The position numbers were made by a program, and so were the translations under genes. This document shows, piece by piece, positions 49,432 through 58,678 of a stretch of 64,000 nt of DNA. Source of the stretch: CAIJXJ01 sp964445115. GTDB lineage: Bacteria > Pseudomonadota > Gammaproteobacteria > Burkholderiales > Methylophilaceae. The notes under the pieces were generated by a model. The model saw only the letters and a program-made list of their open reading frames with translations, was not told the DNA's origin and did no database searches. Every line of letters starts with the position of its first letter. Within the stretch, counting starts at the first letter, position 1. Location: contig CAYUJU010000005.1 in the NCBI GenBank assembly GCA_964445115.1, positions 1-64,000 of the forward strand, given 5' to 3'.

Positions 49432-50216
49432 ACCGTTATTTACCACATGGCATCCTCATGCTCTGGGTCGTTGCCGCGCTACTGGCTCCCTGGGCCGGTC
49501 TCCACCCCGACGATATCCAACTCGACCATATCCTGACGGCACCCCACGTCGGTGCATGGCTGGGGCACGATGATCTTGGACGCGACATTTTCGCCCGCCT
49601 TCTGGCTGGCGCAGGGGTTTCCCTCGCCGTGGCCGCCGTCGTAACCTTGGTCACCTTTACCATGGGCGCCACCATCGGTCTCCTGAGCGGCTACTATGGC
49701 GGGTGGCTGGATCGCTTGCTGATGCAGGTCACCGACGTGTTCCTTGCCTTTCCCGGCATCCTGCTCGCTATCGCCTTCGCTGCCGTGCTCGGACCTGGCC
49801 TCGACAACCTCATCCTCGCCCTGTGCCTTACTTCGTGGGTTGGCTATGCCCGACTGTCACGCGCCCAGGCGCTGTCGTTGCGCGAGCGACAGCACGTGTT
49901 GGCCGCCCGTTCGCTCGGCGCCTCCACGCCCCGCATCCTGTTGCGCCACATGCTGCCGCTACTGGCCGCACCTTTGCTGGTCGAGTTAACTTTCAGCATT
50001 GCCAGCCTCGTCATCGCCGAAGCCAGCCTGTCTTTCCTCGGGCTGGGTATCCAGGCACCGCACGCCTCCTGGGGGGCGATGCTGCGTGACGGCGTGCGCT
50101 ACCTGCTGATAGCGCCGCACTATGTGCTGGCCGTAGGATTGAGCCTGATGTCGCTGGTACTCGCTGTAAATGTACTCGGTGATCGCTTGCGCGATCGGTG
50201 GGATGTCAAACGATAG
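49428..50216 (+). CDS. ABC transporter permease, DppC/OppC type
   Basis: 262 residues with six membrane helices. HPDDIQLDHILTAPHVGAWL, GHDDLGRDIFARLLAGAGVS and the EAA loop REREQ-like SLRERQHVLAARSLGASTPR with a following LPLLAAPLLVE are characteristic of DppC. ATGA overlap with the first permease. It needs two ATPase subunits (DppD and DppF types), which are absent from this operon, so they must be encoded elsewhere. Confidence 0.93.
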   Translation: MNRYLPHGILMLWVVAALLAPWAGLHPDDIQLDHILTAPHVGAWLGHDDLGRDIFARLLAGAGVSLAVAAVVTLVTFTMGATIGLLSGYYGGWLDRLLMQVTDVFLAFPGILLAIAFAAVLGPGLDNLILALCLTSWVGYARLSRAQALSLRERQHVLAARSLGASTPRILLRHMLPLLAAPLLVELTFSIASLVIAEASLSFLGLGIQAPHASWGAMLRDGVRYLLIAPHYVLAVGLSLMSLVLAVNVLGDRLRDRWDVKR

Positions 50217-50226
50217 GAGCTGATGC

Positions 50227-50703
50227 ATGACCCCGCACCAACGCAGATTTTGGTTGATCCACGGATTGGCTTTCGTACTCATCCTCGTCACTTGGCTGGC
50301 TGGTGAGGCCATTGCCGGCCATGCCGGTACGCCGCTGGTGGCGTTGTTTTATGTACTGCATATTTTTCCGGCGAGCGTCATATTCGTGCTGATTCTGTTC
50401 CAGTGGCAGGTGTCCAGTCAGGCCAAACACGCAACGCCTGCCAGTGATAGTCCGGACCGCTTCAATGCCGCGATGCACTGGCTTTACGATGCGCTGCTGG
50501 TCGCCTTGCCCTTGACCGGGCTGCTGGTGTTTTTCGACCCGACCGCCCCAAAAGGCTTGGATCTCGCGCAGGCAGGGTGGTGGCAGCAATTGTGGTACGA
50601 CCGCATTTCCTTCCATGTGCATGGCTGGTTGTTCGATGCCTTGCTGCTGGCGGTGCTACTGAATCTGCTGGTGACAGGCGTGCGCAAATGGTTTGGGCGA
50701 TGA
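50227..50703 (+). CDS. Cytochrome b561-like four-helix membrane protein
   Basis: 158 residues and four predicted helices. Histidines that could ligate haem b recur in each: IHGLAFVLIL, VLHIFPASVIF, MHWLYDALLVALPLTG and HVHGWLFDALLLAVLL. This looks like a short relative of cytochrome b561 or the membrane part of quinone-linked b-type cytochromes. It may carry electrons between quinone and periplasmic acceptors. It starts ten bases after the second permease gene, with a GGAG ribosome-binding site. Confidence 0.72.
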   Translation: MTPHQRRFWLIHGLAFVLILVTWLAGEAIAGHAGTPLVALFYVLHIFPASVIFVLILFQWQVSSQAKHATPASDSPDRFNAAMHWLYDALLVALPLTGLLVFFDPTAPKGLDLAQAGWWQQLWYDRISFHVHGWLFDALLLAVLLNLLVTGVRKWFGR

Positions 50704-50768
50704 AAAAATGAGCACGCGCCATACGCTGTGATATAGTGCGCACCTCCTTGATTTTTCAGCTTTAATCC

Positions 50769-52685
50769 ATGATCAGAACAGGCCATCTCGAACTGCTAGC
50801 TCCCGCCCGGAATGCCGATATCGGTATCGAGGCGGTGAACCATGGGGCAGATGCCGTCTACATCGGCGGGCCTTCGTTCGGCGCGCGGGCGAGTGCCGAG
50901 AATACGGTGGCCGACATTGCGCGTCTGGTCAGCCATGCGCACAAGTTCAACGCCAGGATATTTGTTGCGCTCAACACCATCCTGCATGACAACGAGCTGG
51001 AGCCGGCGCGCGATCTGGTGTGGCAACTGTATGACGCTGGTGCCGATGCCCTGATCGTGCAGGACATGGGGCTGCTGGAAATGGACCTGCCGCCGATCCA
51101 GCTGCATGCCAGTACCCAGACCGATATCCGCACGGTAGAGAAGGCCGTGTTCCTGGACAGTGTCGGGTTCTCGCAGATTGTACTGGCACGCGAATTGGAC
51201 CTGAAGTCCATCAAAGCCATCGCCGACGCGACTACCTGCAACCTGGAATTCTTCGTCCACGGAGCGCTGTGCGTGGCCTTCAGCGGCCAGTGTTTCATCA
51301 GCCATGCCCACACCGGTCGCAGCGCCAACCGTGGTGAATGTTCCCAGGCCTGCCGTTTGCCCTATGCGCTGGAAGATGCGCAGGGGCGCGTACTGGCCAA
51401 CGACAAGCATCTGTTGTCCGTTAAGGACAATGACCAGAGCGCCAACCTGCGTGCGCTGATCGATGCGGGCATCCGGTCCTTCAAGATCGAGGGACGCTAC
51501 AAGGACATGGCCTACGTGAAGAACGCCACGGCCCATTATCGAACCCTGCTCGATGCCATCATCGACGAGCGCCCGGAGTTGTCGCGCGAATCCTCAGGTC
51601 GCTGCTCCTTTACCTTTACGCCGCAGCCGGAAAAGACCTTCAACCGTAGCGCCACGGATTACTTCGTGAACGGGCGCAAGTCCGACATCGGGGCGTTCGA
51701 TACCCCCAAGTTTGCCGGTGAGGAAATCGGCCGCGTGACCAAGGTCGGCCCCGATTTTATCGATGTCGAAACCGACGTCGAACTGCACAATGGTGATGGC
51801 ATCAGTTTCTTCGACAGCCACAAGGAACTGGTCGGCCTGCGCATCAACACCGTGGAAAACGGCCGTATCCGCCCGGATGAAATGCCGGCCGACGTGCGTC
51901 GCGGTATGACGGTGTACCGCAACCGCGACCACGCCTACCTGCGCCTGCTGGAAAAACCCTCAGCCGAGCGCCGCATTCGAGTGGATTTGCATTTCGCCGA
52001 AACGGCAGCGGGCTTCGCATTGACTCTACAAGACGAGGACGGCACGACCGCATGGGTAGAGCTCCCTCAAGAAAAACAACCCGCCCAGAACGTCGAGCGC
52101 GCTGAGGCGCAGTTACGGGAGAACCTCGCCAAGCTGGGGAACACCGACTTCGTCGCAGGCGATGTGAAGGTAGAGTGGTCGCAGCCGTGGTTCATCCCGG
52201 CCTCAGCCATCAACGCCTTGCGCCGGGAAGCCGTCGAGCAGTTGCAGGCCACGCGAGCGGTTGGGTACCAGCGCCCGCCACGCCGGGCCCCGGTCGAGCC
52301 GCCGGCGATTTATCCGGAAGACACCCTGAGCTATCTGGCCAACGTTTACAACCACAAGGCGCGTGCCTTTTACGAAAAGCACGGGGTCAAGGCCATTGCC
52401 GCGGCCTACGAGGCCAACGAGGAGTTGGGCGAGGTCTCGCTGATGATCACCAAGCACTGCCTGCGTTTCAGTTATGCCATGTGTCCGAAGGAAGCCAAGG
52501 GCGTGATCGGCGTGCAGGGCACCATCACCGCCGAGCCGATGACGTTGATCAACGGCAAGGATCGCTTTACCCTGAAATTCGATTGCAAGAAGTGCGAAAT
52601 GCACGTGATGGGCAAGATCCGCAAAAACGTGCTGCAGATGCCCCAGCCGCAGCCGCTACAGTTTCACGCTAAGCGGCCTGGATAA
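50769..52685 (+). CDS. rlhA: 23S rRNA C2501 hydroxylation protein, U32 peptidase family
   Basis: 638 residues, close to E. coli RlhA (653). The N-terminal U32 domain starts HLELLAPARNADIGIEAVNH, has NRGECSQACRLPYAL (conserved Cys pair) and SIK-like SFKIEGRYKDMAYV. The C-terminal extension has RFSYAMCPKEAKG and FDCKKCEMHVMGKI, further Cys that suggest an iron-sulphur cluster. RlhA hydroxylates a cytidine of 23S rRNA together with prephenate-linked metabolism. The length separates it from the shorter TrhP. Confidence 0.9.
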   Translation: MIRTGHLELLAPARNADIGIEAVNHGADAVYIGGPSFGARASAENTVADIARLVSHAHKFNARIFVALNTILHDNELEPARDLVWQLYDAGADALIVQDMGLLEMDLPPIQLHASTQTDIRTVEKAVFLDSVGFSQIVLARELDLKSIKAIADATTCNLEFFVHGALCVAFSGQCFISHAHTGRSANRGECSQACRLPYALEDAQGRVLANDKHLLSVKDNDQSANLRALIDAGIRSFKIEGRYKDMAYVKNATAHYRTLLDAIIDERPELSRESSGRCSFTFTPQPEKTFNRSATDYFVNGRKSDIGAFDTPKFAGEEIGRVTKVGPDFIDVETDVELHNGDGISFFDSHKELVGLRINTVENGRIRPDEMPADVRRGMTVYRNRDHAYLRLLEKPSAERRIRVDLHFAETAAGFALTLQDEDGTTAWVELPQEKQPAQNVERAEAQLRENLAKLGNTDFVAGDVKVEWSQPWFIPASAINALRREAVEQLQATRAVGYQRPPRRAPVEPPAIYPEDTLSYLANVYNHKARAFYEKHGVKAIAAAYEANEELGEVSLMITKHCLRFSYAMCPKEAKGVIGVQGTITAEPMTLINGKDRFTLKFDCKKCEMHVMGKIRKNVLQMPQPQPLQFHAKRPG

Positions 52686-52702
52686 CGCGCAAGCAGGGGG
52701 CT

Positions 52703-52921
52703 TCAGTAATCGGCGCTGTGACCTGAGGAATACCCCACCGGCATATCGCCCTGATATTCGCCACATTCTTTGCAATAGTGGTCGTTCAGCGTGGGGCAGG
52801 GAATCAGGTTTTCGCTGTTGCAAAAGCGGCAAACGCTGCTGCTGATCGTTTTCGGTTTGTGATGAAGCTCGTGGTGCGCGGTCGCTACCTTGGAACTGCC
52901 GAGGCCGTATTTGTTGTCCAT
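52703..52921 (-). CDS. Small zinc-ribbon protein
   Basis: 72 residues from the ATG at 52921, which has GGAGGGG upstream. Two Cys pairs, CRFCNSENLIPCP and YCKECGEYQ, form a probable zinc ribbon; a His-rich stretch HHELHHKP precedes them. Family and role are unknown. It is convergent with rlhA, only 17 bases beyond its stop, and 85 bases downstream of the tas start region on the same strand as tas is not followed closely. Confidence 0.65.
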   Translation of the reverse strand: MDNKYGLGSSKVATAHHELHHKPKTISSSVCRFCNSENLIPCPTLNDHYCKECGEYQGDMPVGYSSGHSADY

Positions 52922-53006
52922 GGAACCCCTCCATTCTCTGACAATGCTACGTGCAAATACCTGACTGAAACTGTACACCTTTTTGAGTGCCGTGGGCACT
53001 TTTGGT

Positions 53007-54062
53007 TCAAGGCGCAGGGTTCATGTAACGCAGGTGCAAGGCCTCGATCTCGTGCAGGATTTCCGGTGAAAGCGATTTCTCCCAGGCATCCAGATTCTCG
53101 GTCAGTTGGGCCATGCTGGTGGCACCGATAATGGTGCTGCGCACAAACCAGCGATGCATCACGAACGAAAGCGCCAGTTGGGCCGGCGACATGCCGTGCT
53201 TCCGGGCCAGTGCGGCATAGGCGGCGGAGGCGGGGCCGACATTCGGCTTCTCATAGCGTTGGGCAAACCCCTGGAACAACGTGACGCGGCCCTGCGCCTG
53301 CGGGTCGGCCTGGTATTTTCCGGAAAGATGCCCGAACGCTAGTGGCGAGTAGGCGAGCAGGCTGACATTCTCGCGATAACTGATTTCTGCCAGCCCGAAC
53401 TCGAAGCCGCGATTGATCAGGTTGTAGCAGTTCTGGATAGCGGCGATGCGCGGCAGGGCATGCTCCCGTGACAGCCGCAGGAATTCCATCACGCCCCACG
53501 GTTGCTCGTTGGACACGCCGATCGCACGAATCTTGCCTTCCTGCACCAGTTCGCCCAGCACTTCCAGCTGCTCCAGAATCGGCACCCATGACTTTTGCAC
53601 CCCGTTGTCGAATTCCTGCTGCGGGTCAAACTGGTATTGGCCGAACATGGGCACGTTGCGTTCCGGCCAGTGCAACTGGTAGAGGTCAATGTAGTCCGTC
53701 TGCAGCCGCTGTAGGGATCCTTCGACCGCTGCGCGGATGTTGGCCCGATCCAGCGCCTTGGGGCCGCTGCGGATCCATTGCATGTTGCGGCGCGGGCCGG
53801 CCACCTTGGTCGCCAGGATCACCTTGTCGCGCGCTTGATGCTTCAGCCAGGTGCCGACGATGGATTCGGTCCGCGTGACCGTGTCGGCACGCGGCGGTAC
53901 CGGATACATCTCGGCCGTGTCGATGAAGTTGACGCCATGCTGGAAGGCATAGTCCAGCTGCGCGTGCGCTTCGGCCTCGGTGTTCTGCTGGCCGAAAGTC
54001 ATGGTGCCAAGACAAACGGCTGACACCTCAAGATCGCTATTACCCAGGCGGCGGTATTCCAT
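53007..54062 (-). CDS. tas: Aldo/keto reductase, Tas-like
   Basis: 351 residues, close to E. coli Tas (346). The catalytic tetrad is visible: D in FIDTAEMYPV, Y58-like in the same stretch, K in KVILATKVAG and H in YQLHWPERN. NADPH binding is suggested by the C-terminal ALSFVMHRWFVRSTIIGATS. The length and the MEYRRLGNSDLEVSAVCLGT start favour the Tas group. It reduces aldehydes or ketones with NADPH; the natural substrate is unknown. It lies two bases downstream of yedI. Confidence 0.92.
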   Translation of the reverse strand: MEYRRLGNSDLEVSAVCLGTMTFGQQNTEAEAHAQLDYAFQHGVNFIDTAEMYPVPPRADTVTRTESIVGTWLKHQARDKVILATKVAGPRRNMQWIRSGPKALDRANIRAAVEGSLQRLQTDYIDLYQLHWPERNVPMFGQYQFDPQQEFDNGVQKSWVPILEQLEVLGELVQEGKIRAIGVSNEQPWGVMEFLRLSREHALPRIAAIQNCYNLINRGFEFGLAEISYRENVSLLAYSPLAFGHLSGKYQADPQAQGRVTLFQGFAQRYEKPNVGPASAAYAALARKHGMSPAQLALSFVMHRWFVRSTIIGATSMAQLTENLDAWEKSLSPEILHEIEALHLRYMNPAP

Positions 54063-54064
54063 GT

Positions 54065-55003
54065 TCAGGCCACCTCTCTGAATTTACCCAGGATGCCAGC
54101 GCCAACCGTGACCACTGTCAGCACCAGTGCTCCGGCAACAACCCCTGCAAACAGGCCGATGAATGACGGCGCAATGGCCGCCAGTGTCGAGCCCATTGCA
54201 GGCACGGCGTGCATGGCTTCTGCGGCGTGGTGCACCAGGTCGTGTGCCTGCGGGATGCCATGCAGCAGGATGCCACCGCCGACCATGAACATGGCGGCCG
54301 TGCCGACCACGGACAGGGTTTTCATCAGCTTGGGTGCAAAGGCAAGGATGCCGTTGCCCACGCTTTTCAGCACGCCTTTGCCGGTGCGCACCAGATACAG
54401 ACCCAGATCATCCAGCTTGACGATGCCGGCGACGATGCCGTAAACCCCCACGGTCATGATGGCGGCGATGCCGATAAGCACGGCGACCTGCGTCATGAAT
54501 GGGGAGGCCTGCGCGCTGCCCAGCGCGATCACGATGATTTCCGCAGAGAGCACGAAGTCGGTGCGAATGGCGCCTTGAATCTTCTCTTGTTCCAGCGCGA
54601 CTAGATCGACGCTCGGATCGCTCAAGGCCTTGAGGGTTTCTTCGTGATGAGCCTGTGATTCCGCAGCGGAATGCGTGAACTTGTGCGCCAGTTTCTCGAA
54701 TCCCTCAAAGCAGAGAAACGCCCCGCCGATCATCAGTAACGGCGTGATCGCCCACGGCGCCACGGCGCTGATCGCCAGCGCGGCAGGCACCAGAATGGCC
54801 TTGTTCTTGAGCGAGCCTTTGGCTACGGCCCAGACCACGGGCAGTTCGCGGTCGGCATTCACCCCCGACACCTGCTGCGCGTTGAGCGCGAGGTCGTCGC
54901 CCAGTACTCCGGCAGTTTTCTTGGCGGCCACCTTGGTCATGACGGACACGTCGTCGAGGATGGTGGCGATATCGTCGATCAGGGCTAACAGGCTGCTGGC
55001 CAC
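54065..55003 (-). CDS. yedI: DUF808 membrane protein YedI
   Basis: 312 residues, near E. coli YedI (305), with about six membrane helices. The start SLLALIDDIATILDDVSVMT and DDLALNAQQVSGVNADRELP are characteristic of DUF808. An acidic-aromatic GAFLCFEGFEKLAHKFTHS loop follows. The function is unknown. Its stop lies two bases before the tas start, so the two genes are likely one transcript. Confidence 0.93.
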   Translation of the reverse strand: MASSLLALIDDIATILDDVSVMTKVAAKKTAGVLGDDLALNAQQVSGVNADRELPVVWAVAKGSLKNKAILVPAALAISAVAPWAITPLLMIGGAFLCFEGFEKLAHKFTHSAAESQAHHEETLKALSDPSVDLVALEQEKIQGAIRTDFVLSAEIIVIALGSAQASPFMTQVAVLIGIAAIMTVGVYGIVAGIVKLDDLGLYLVRTGKGVLKSVGNGILAFAPKLMKTLSVVGTAAMFMVGGGILLHGIPQAHDLVHHAAEAMHAVPAMGSTLAAIAPSFIGLFAGVVAGALVLTVVTVGAGILGKFREVA

Positions 55004-55036
55004 GGGGTTGCTCCTAATAGAAATACATGGGAAGAA

Positions 55037-55441
55037 TTATACGGAATCCGCGCCGGGGAAACTGCCATCCACATAAAACCACCGGCCATGCTCACGCACG
55101 AACCGACTGATTTCATGCAGCCGATAAGCGCGACCGTTGAGTTTGTAGCGGGCGACGAATTCGACGGTCGCGGTGTCCGGCGTATCGAGGGTGTGCTGCT
55201 TGACCTCCAGCCCCAGCCATTGGGTCTTGTCCCCATCGAAATCCAGCGTTTCCGGGCGGGTGTCCGGATGCCAGGTGGCAAGCAGGTAGGGATCCAGTTT
55301 GAACACGAAGGCGCTGTAACGCGACCGCATCAGGGCTTCTGCCGTGGGAGCCGCTGCGCCCTGATGAAACGGGGCACAGCAGGCGGCGTAGGATCGGCCG
55401 CCGCAGGGGCATGGCTCAGTCGTTGGGTTCGTCTTCTTCAT
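55037..55441 (-). CDS. YchJ-like SEC-C motif protein
   Basis: 134 residues. The N-terminal zinc-binding SEC-C motif is PCPCGGRSYAACCAPFH, followed by an NTF2-like fold with ALMRSRYSAFVFKLDPYLLA, DTATVEFVARYKLNGRAYRL and EHGRWFYVDGSFP. Length is near the YchJ family (about 150). Its role is unknown; a link to protein handling is a common guess because of SEC-C. It overlaps the GTPase gene by 26 bases. Confidence 0.9.
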   Translation of the reverse strand: MKKTNPTTEPCPCGGRSYAACCAPFHQGAAAPTAEALMRSRYSAFVFKLDPYLLATWHPDTRPETLDFDGDKTQWLGLEVKQHTLDTPDTATVEFVARYKLNGRAYRLHEISRFVREHGRWFYVDGSFPGADSV

Positions 55442-56327
55442 CGGCTGATGTTTCGACCGGGGTCGCGTTCGCGATCATCTCGCGTCGGGTGTCTGGTGTT
55501 TCCAGGCTGACGCGACCGAGTGCCCCGGAGCGATAGTCGGTAAGGAGCGCCATCGCGGCCTTCTCGATATCCAGTTCACTGCCCTTGAGGCGATAGCCGC
55601 GGCGCTTGGCAACAGCCTCGACCACATCCACGCCATCCATGCCGGCAGTGTCGAATTTGTAGCGTTCGGTGAGCAGCTTGGGGTAGCGCGCGAGCAGGAT
55701 GTCGCCAAGAAATGTCGCGACATCTTCGTCGATGACCGCATTGCGGCCGATGGCGTGGCTGGCGGCGAGCATGTAGCCATCGGCATCGTATTGGATCTTG
55801 GGCCACATCATGCCTGGCGTGTCGATGATGCTGACCTGATCGTTGAGATCGATGCGCATCTGGCTCTTGGTCACGGCCGGTTCGTCGCCCACCTTGGCCA
55901 CGCGGCGGTTGAGCAGGGCGTTCATCAGCGTCGACTTGCCAACGTTGGGGATGCCCATGATCATGATGCGCAGCGGCTTGAGATTGGTGCCGCGATGCGG
56001 CGCCAGCGCGCGGCACAGGCCGACGACCTTGGCGACGTCGCCCGGCTTCTTGCACGACAGTGCCACGGCCTTCACGCCCGGCTGCTTGTTGTAATGGTTG
56101 AGCCAGGCCTGCGTGACGTTGGGGTCGGCCAGATCGTTCTTGTTGAGGATTTTCAGGCAGGGGCGCTGGCGATGCAGGCGCATCTCGTTGAGCATCGGGT
56201 TGCAACTGGCCTCGGGCACGCGGGCGTCGAGCACCTCGATCACCACGTCGATGATTTCCATGGTCTCGGTCGCCTTCTTGCGCGCCGAGGTCATGTGTCC
56301 GGGGAACCACTGAATCGCCATTGCCAT
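55416..56327 (-). CDS. Circularly permuted GTPase, RbgA/YlqF family
   Basis: 303 residues from the ATG at 56327. The permuted order is G4 NKND in LKILNKNDLAD, then G1 GIPNVGKST and G3 DTPG in IIDTPGMMWPK, the layout of YlqF/RbgA. The N-terminal IQWFPGHMTSARKKATETM is the family hallmark. Bacillus RbgA matures the 50S subunit; the betaproteobacterial version probably does similar work. The acidic tail (SADEEDEPND) may bind rRNA or protein. ychJ overlaps its end. Confidence 0.93.
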   Translation of the reverse strand: MAMAIQWFPGHMTSARKKATETMEIIDVVIEVLDARVPEASCNPMLNEMRLHRQRPCLKILNKNDLADPNVTQAWLNHYNKQPGVKAVALSCKKPGDVAKVVGLCRALAPHRGTNLKPLRIMIMGIPNVGKSTLMNALLNRRVAKVGDEPAVTKSQMRIDLNDQVSIIDTPGMMWPKIQYDADGYMLAASHAIGRNAVIDEDVATFLGDILLARYPKLLTERYKFDTAGMDGVDVVEAVAKRRGYRLKGSELDIEKAAMALLTDYRSGALGRVSLETPDTRREMIANATPVETSADEEDEPND

Positions 56328-56414
56328 TACTCGATACAAATCAATCCGTTATTTTACCATGACGACAAGGCCGGCCCGCCGGTACAATTTGCCCATCGAA
56401 TTCAGGAGAAAACC

Positions 56415-57608
56415 ATGCGTATTCCTTTGTTGCTCGCCATGCTGTTCGCCTCTCACGTTGCCATGGCTGCCCCTGCATTTACCGGCACCGATTACAGCGG
56501 CGTTTACGACTGCACCGGGCAGGATGCCCACGAAGGCCCCTATACCGGCACCGTGACCATGCAGCTGATGCCGGCACAGAGCACCGGCCAGTACGGGGCC
56601 TACAGTTTCCGCCTCGACGTGCCTGGCTACGGCGCTTACCTCGGCCAAGCCGCCGCCGACGGCGACAAGCTGGGTGTCTATTTCGCCTTGCAGGACCAGA
56701 CCACCAGGGACTACGGCACCGGCATTGCTACCATGACGCGTGACGCCAGCGGCCGCCTGGGCTTCACAAAGTATTACTACGAGGCCGAATTCAAGGGCGG
56801 CAATCACGGCACCGAGCGCTGCGTGCAGCAGGACCGCAAAGTCACGGGCCTGAAAACCCCGGAATCTGTCTTGCAGACCCCGGATGGCCGGATTTTCGTT
56901 TCCGAGATCAACGGTTTCGGCAAGGATGGCGACGGCCAGATCACCGTGGTCGAGCCAGACGGCAAGGCGCGTGTCTATGCCACGAGCATGGATGACCCCA
57001 AGGGTCTCACCTGGCTGGATAAGGATCTCTATGTCGCCGACAAGACACGCATCCTCAAGGTGACGCCGGATGGCCAGTGGAGCGTATTCGTGCCGGAATC
57101 GGCATTCCCCGCCAAACCGCAATTCCTCAACGACATGGAACGTGACCTGCAAGGCAATTATCTCTATGTCAGCGACAGCGGCGATCTGGAAAAAGGCGGC
57201 GCCATCTACCGCATCGACCTCAAGGGCAAGGTCGAGAAACTGATCGACGGCCAGCAGGATCCGCGCATCAAGGCGCCCAACGGCCTGCTGATGGACGACT
57301 CCGGCGATGTGCTGCTGGAAGTGGATTTTGCATCAGGCGTGCTGTACAGCTACAACCTCAAGACCCGCACGCTCACCGATCTGGCTGAAGGTCTCGGCGG
57401 CGGTGACGGCCTGGTGCATCACGCCAACGGCTTGATGTACGTCAGCGACTGGAAGGGCGGAAAAGTGTATAGCGTGCGTCACGATGAGCCGACCCTGGTG
57501 CGTGGCGGCTTCCAGGCTGCGGCGGATATCGCGCTGACCCGGGATGGCAAGTTTATTCTGGTGCCGGATATGAAGGCGGGGGAACTGGTCTGGGTGCCGG
57601 TGAACTAA
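56415..57608 (+). CDS. Secreted SMP-30/gluconolactonase-like beta-propeller protein
   Basis: 397 residues. A signal peptide ends near SHVAMAAPAF. After an N-terminal domain of about 130 residues (FTGTDYSGVYDCTGQDAHEG), a six-bladed propeller of SMP-30 type follows: TPESVLQTPDGRIFVSEING, DDPKGLTWLDKDLYVADK, NDMERDLQGNYLYVSDSG and NGLLMDDSGDVLLEVDFASG. The Asp/Asn positions could bind a divalent metal. The substrate is unknown. AGGAG precedes the ATG at 56415. A strong terminator follows. Confidence 0.85.
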   Translation: MRIPLLLAMLFASHVAMAAPAFTGTDYSGVYDCTGQDAHEGPYTGTVTMQLMPAQSTGQYGAYSFRLDVPGYGAYLGQAAADGDKLGVYFALQDQTTRDYGTGIATMTRDASGRLGFTKYYYEAEFKGGNHGTERCVQQDRKVTGLKTPESVLQTPDGRIFVSEINGFGKDGDGQITVVEPDGKARVYATSMDDPKGLTWLDKDLYVADKTRILKVTPDGQWSVFVPESAFPAKPQFLNDMERDLQGNYLYVSDSGDLEKGGAIYRIDLKGKVEKLIDGQQDPRIKAPNGLLMDDSGDVLLEVDFASGVLYSYNLKTRTLTDLAEGLGGGDGLVHHANGLMYVSDWKGGKVYSVRHDEPTLVRGGFQAAADIALTRDGKFILVPDMKAGELVWVPVN

Positions 57609-57616
57609 AGTGCCGG

Positions 57617-57652
57617 AAATGACAACGGGAGCTTCGGCTCCCGTTGTCATTT
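57617..57652. terminator. Bidirectional terminator
   Basis: A 16-bp perfect stem (AAATGACAACGGGAGC and its complement) with TTCG loop and T-rich ends separates the convergent SMP-30-like gene and the XRE regulator. Confidence 0.88.
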
Positions 57653-57673
57653 GAAGGCGAGGCATTACGTTAC

Positions 57674-57901
57674 TCAAGGAGTTAGCAACTCCTGTAAGGG
57701 GACACCTAACGCTTTTGCCAGTTTTTCAAGATTGTCTATGGAAATATTCCTTTTGCCGCGCTCGACGTGCGCAACAAATGTCCTGTGCAACTCGGCTTCC
57801 AATGCAAGGTCTTCCTGCGACCAACCTCTTGCTGCCCGTAGCAGACGAAGGTTTCCGGCAAGAATGGATCTGGCGCTTATATTTTCACCCGATGGATTCA
57901 C
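57674..57901 (-). CDS. XRE-family helix-turn-helix regulator
   Basis: 75 residues, essentially one DNA-binding domain: LAGNLRLLRAARGWSQEDLA and LEAELHRTFVAHVERGKRN, then ISIDNLEKLAKALGVPLQEL, the Cro/CI five-helix pattern. The start codon is GTG at 57901. It is divergent from the lipoprotein pair across 120 bases that carry a direct repeat and an inverted repeat, so it probably controls them and itself. Confidence 0.9.
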   Translation of the reverse strand: MNPSGENISARSILAGNLRLLRAARGWSQEDLALEAELHRTFVAHVERGKRNISIDNLEKLAKALGVPLQELLTP

Positions 57902-57927
57902 TCAACGGATGGTCTTATCTTGATGCT

Positions 57928-57973
57928 TTTAAGTCAGCCGTGTTTAAGTCACAATACAAGTAACTGTTGTATT
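57928..57973. promoter_or_regulatory. Repeats in the XRE/lipoprotein divergent region
   Basis: Direct repeat TTTAAGTCA occurs at 57928-57936 and 57943-57951 (15-base spacing), followed by a perfect 7-base inverted repeat AATACAA-N7-TTGTATT at 57953-57973. These are likely operator or promoter elements for the flanking genes. Inferred from symmetry. Confidence 0.5.
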
Positions 57974-58021
57974 ATTTAGCGAAGTGAAGACTATAAATAG
58001 TTGCTGGTGAAGGGAGCGCTT

Positions 58022-58678
58022 GTGAATACCAATGTAATGGTTTTATTGGGGGTGTTGGCAGTAACAACTGGTTGCGCAATTCATGATGGTCGACCGCCGG
58101 TGGCTAACTATCATCCTGAAGCACAACACAAGCTGAAGTCCGTTTCACATTGGCAGATCGTGGCCGACGATATTGCAAGTCAAATCGAGCCCGTTGCGAA
58201 GGCCGAGGGGCAGCCCGTTTTCGTCCCGACAGCACCGACGACCTCATTCAGCAAAGTATTTACTTCCCAGCTACGCAGCAGCCTTGTCAGGAAGGGTGTC
58301 AGGGTCAATTCGACAGAATCGGGAGCACTTGTGATCAATGTGAATGTTGATGAAGTCAGGCATGTAACTTTGGACAGGTATAAGCCCGGTTCGCTGACCG
58401 CACTGGCGGCGGGAGTGCTTGTGCTCCGCGAAGCCACTAATACTCTCAGAAGTACCATCGGCGCGGGAGCGGCGCTACTGGTAGCTGAAGATGCGTACAG
58501 GACATTCAGTGAATTGGACAAACGACCATCCACGGAAATCGTCATCACAACGACTGCGGAAAAGAATGCTCAATATGCAATTCACAAAACCGATGCGTAC
58601 TACATTGATAGCGTGGATTCGTCGCTTTTTACTGATACCGGTCGTCAATTTCCGGTAGTCAAGGCGGGGGAGCGATGA
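58022..58678 (+). CDS. Uncharacterised lipoprotein
   Basis: 218 residues from the GTG at 58022 with GAAGGGAG ahead. The lipobox is TTGCAI (Cys about 18). Downstream, VFTSQLRSSLVRKGVRVNST and GALVINVNVDEVRHVTLDRY resemble outer-membrane lipoproteins that assemble with FlgO- or CsgG-like partners. A hydrophobic segment near residues 125-150 (SLTALAAGVLVLREATNTLR) could be a membrane-contacting hairpin. The base composition is AT-richer than flanking housekeeping genes. It overlaps the FlgO-like gene by four bases. Confidence 0.75.
   Translation: MNTNVMVLLGVLAVTTGCAIHDGRPPVANYHPEAQHKLKSVSHWQIVADDIASQIEPVAKAEGQPVFVPTAPTTSFSKVFTSQLRSSLVRKGVRVNSTESGALVINVNVDEVRHVTLDRYKPGSLTALAAGVLVLREATNTLRSTIGAGAALLVAEDAYRTFSELDKRPSTEIVITTTAEKNAQYAIHKTDAYYIDSVDSSLFTDTGRQFPVVKAGER

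Noticed and set aside
55755..56414. Long upstream extension of the SMP-30-like frame
   Set aside because: It overlaps the RbgA-type GTPase gene in antisense; the signal peptide and ribosome-binding site fix the start at 56415.
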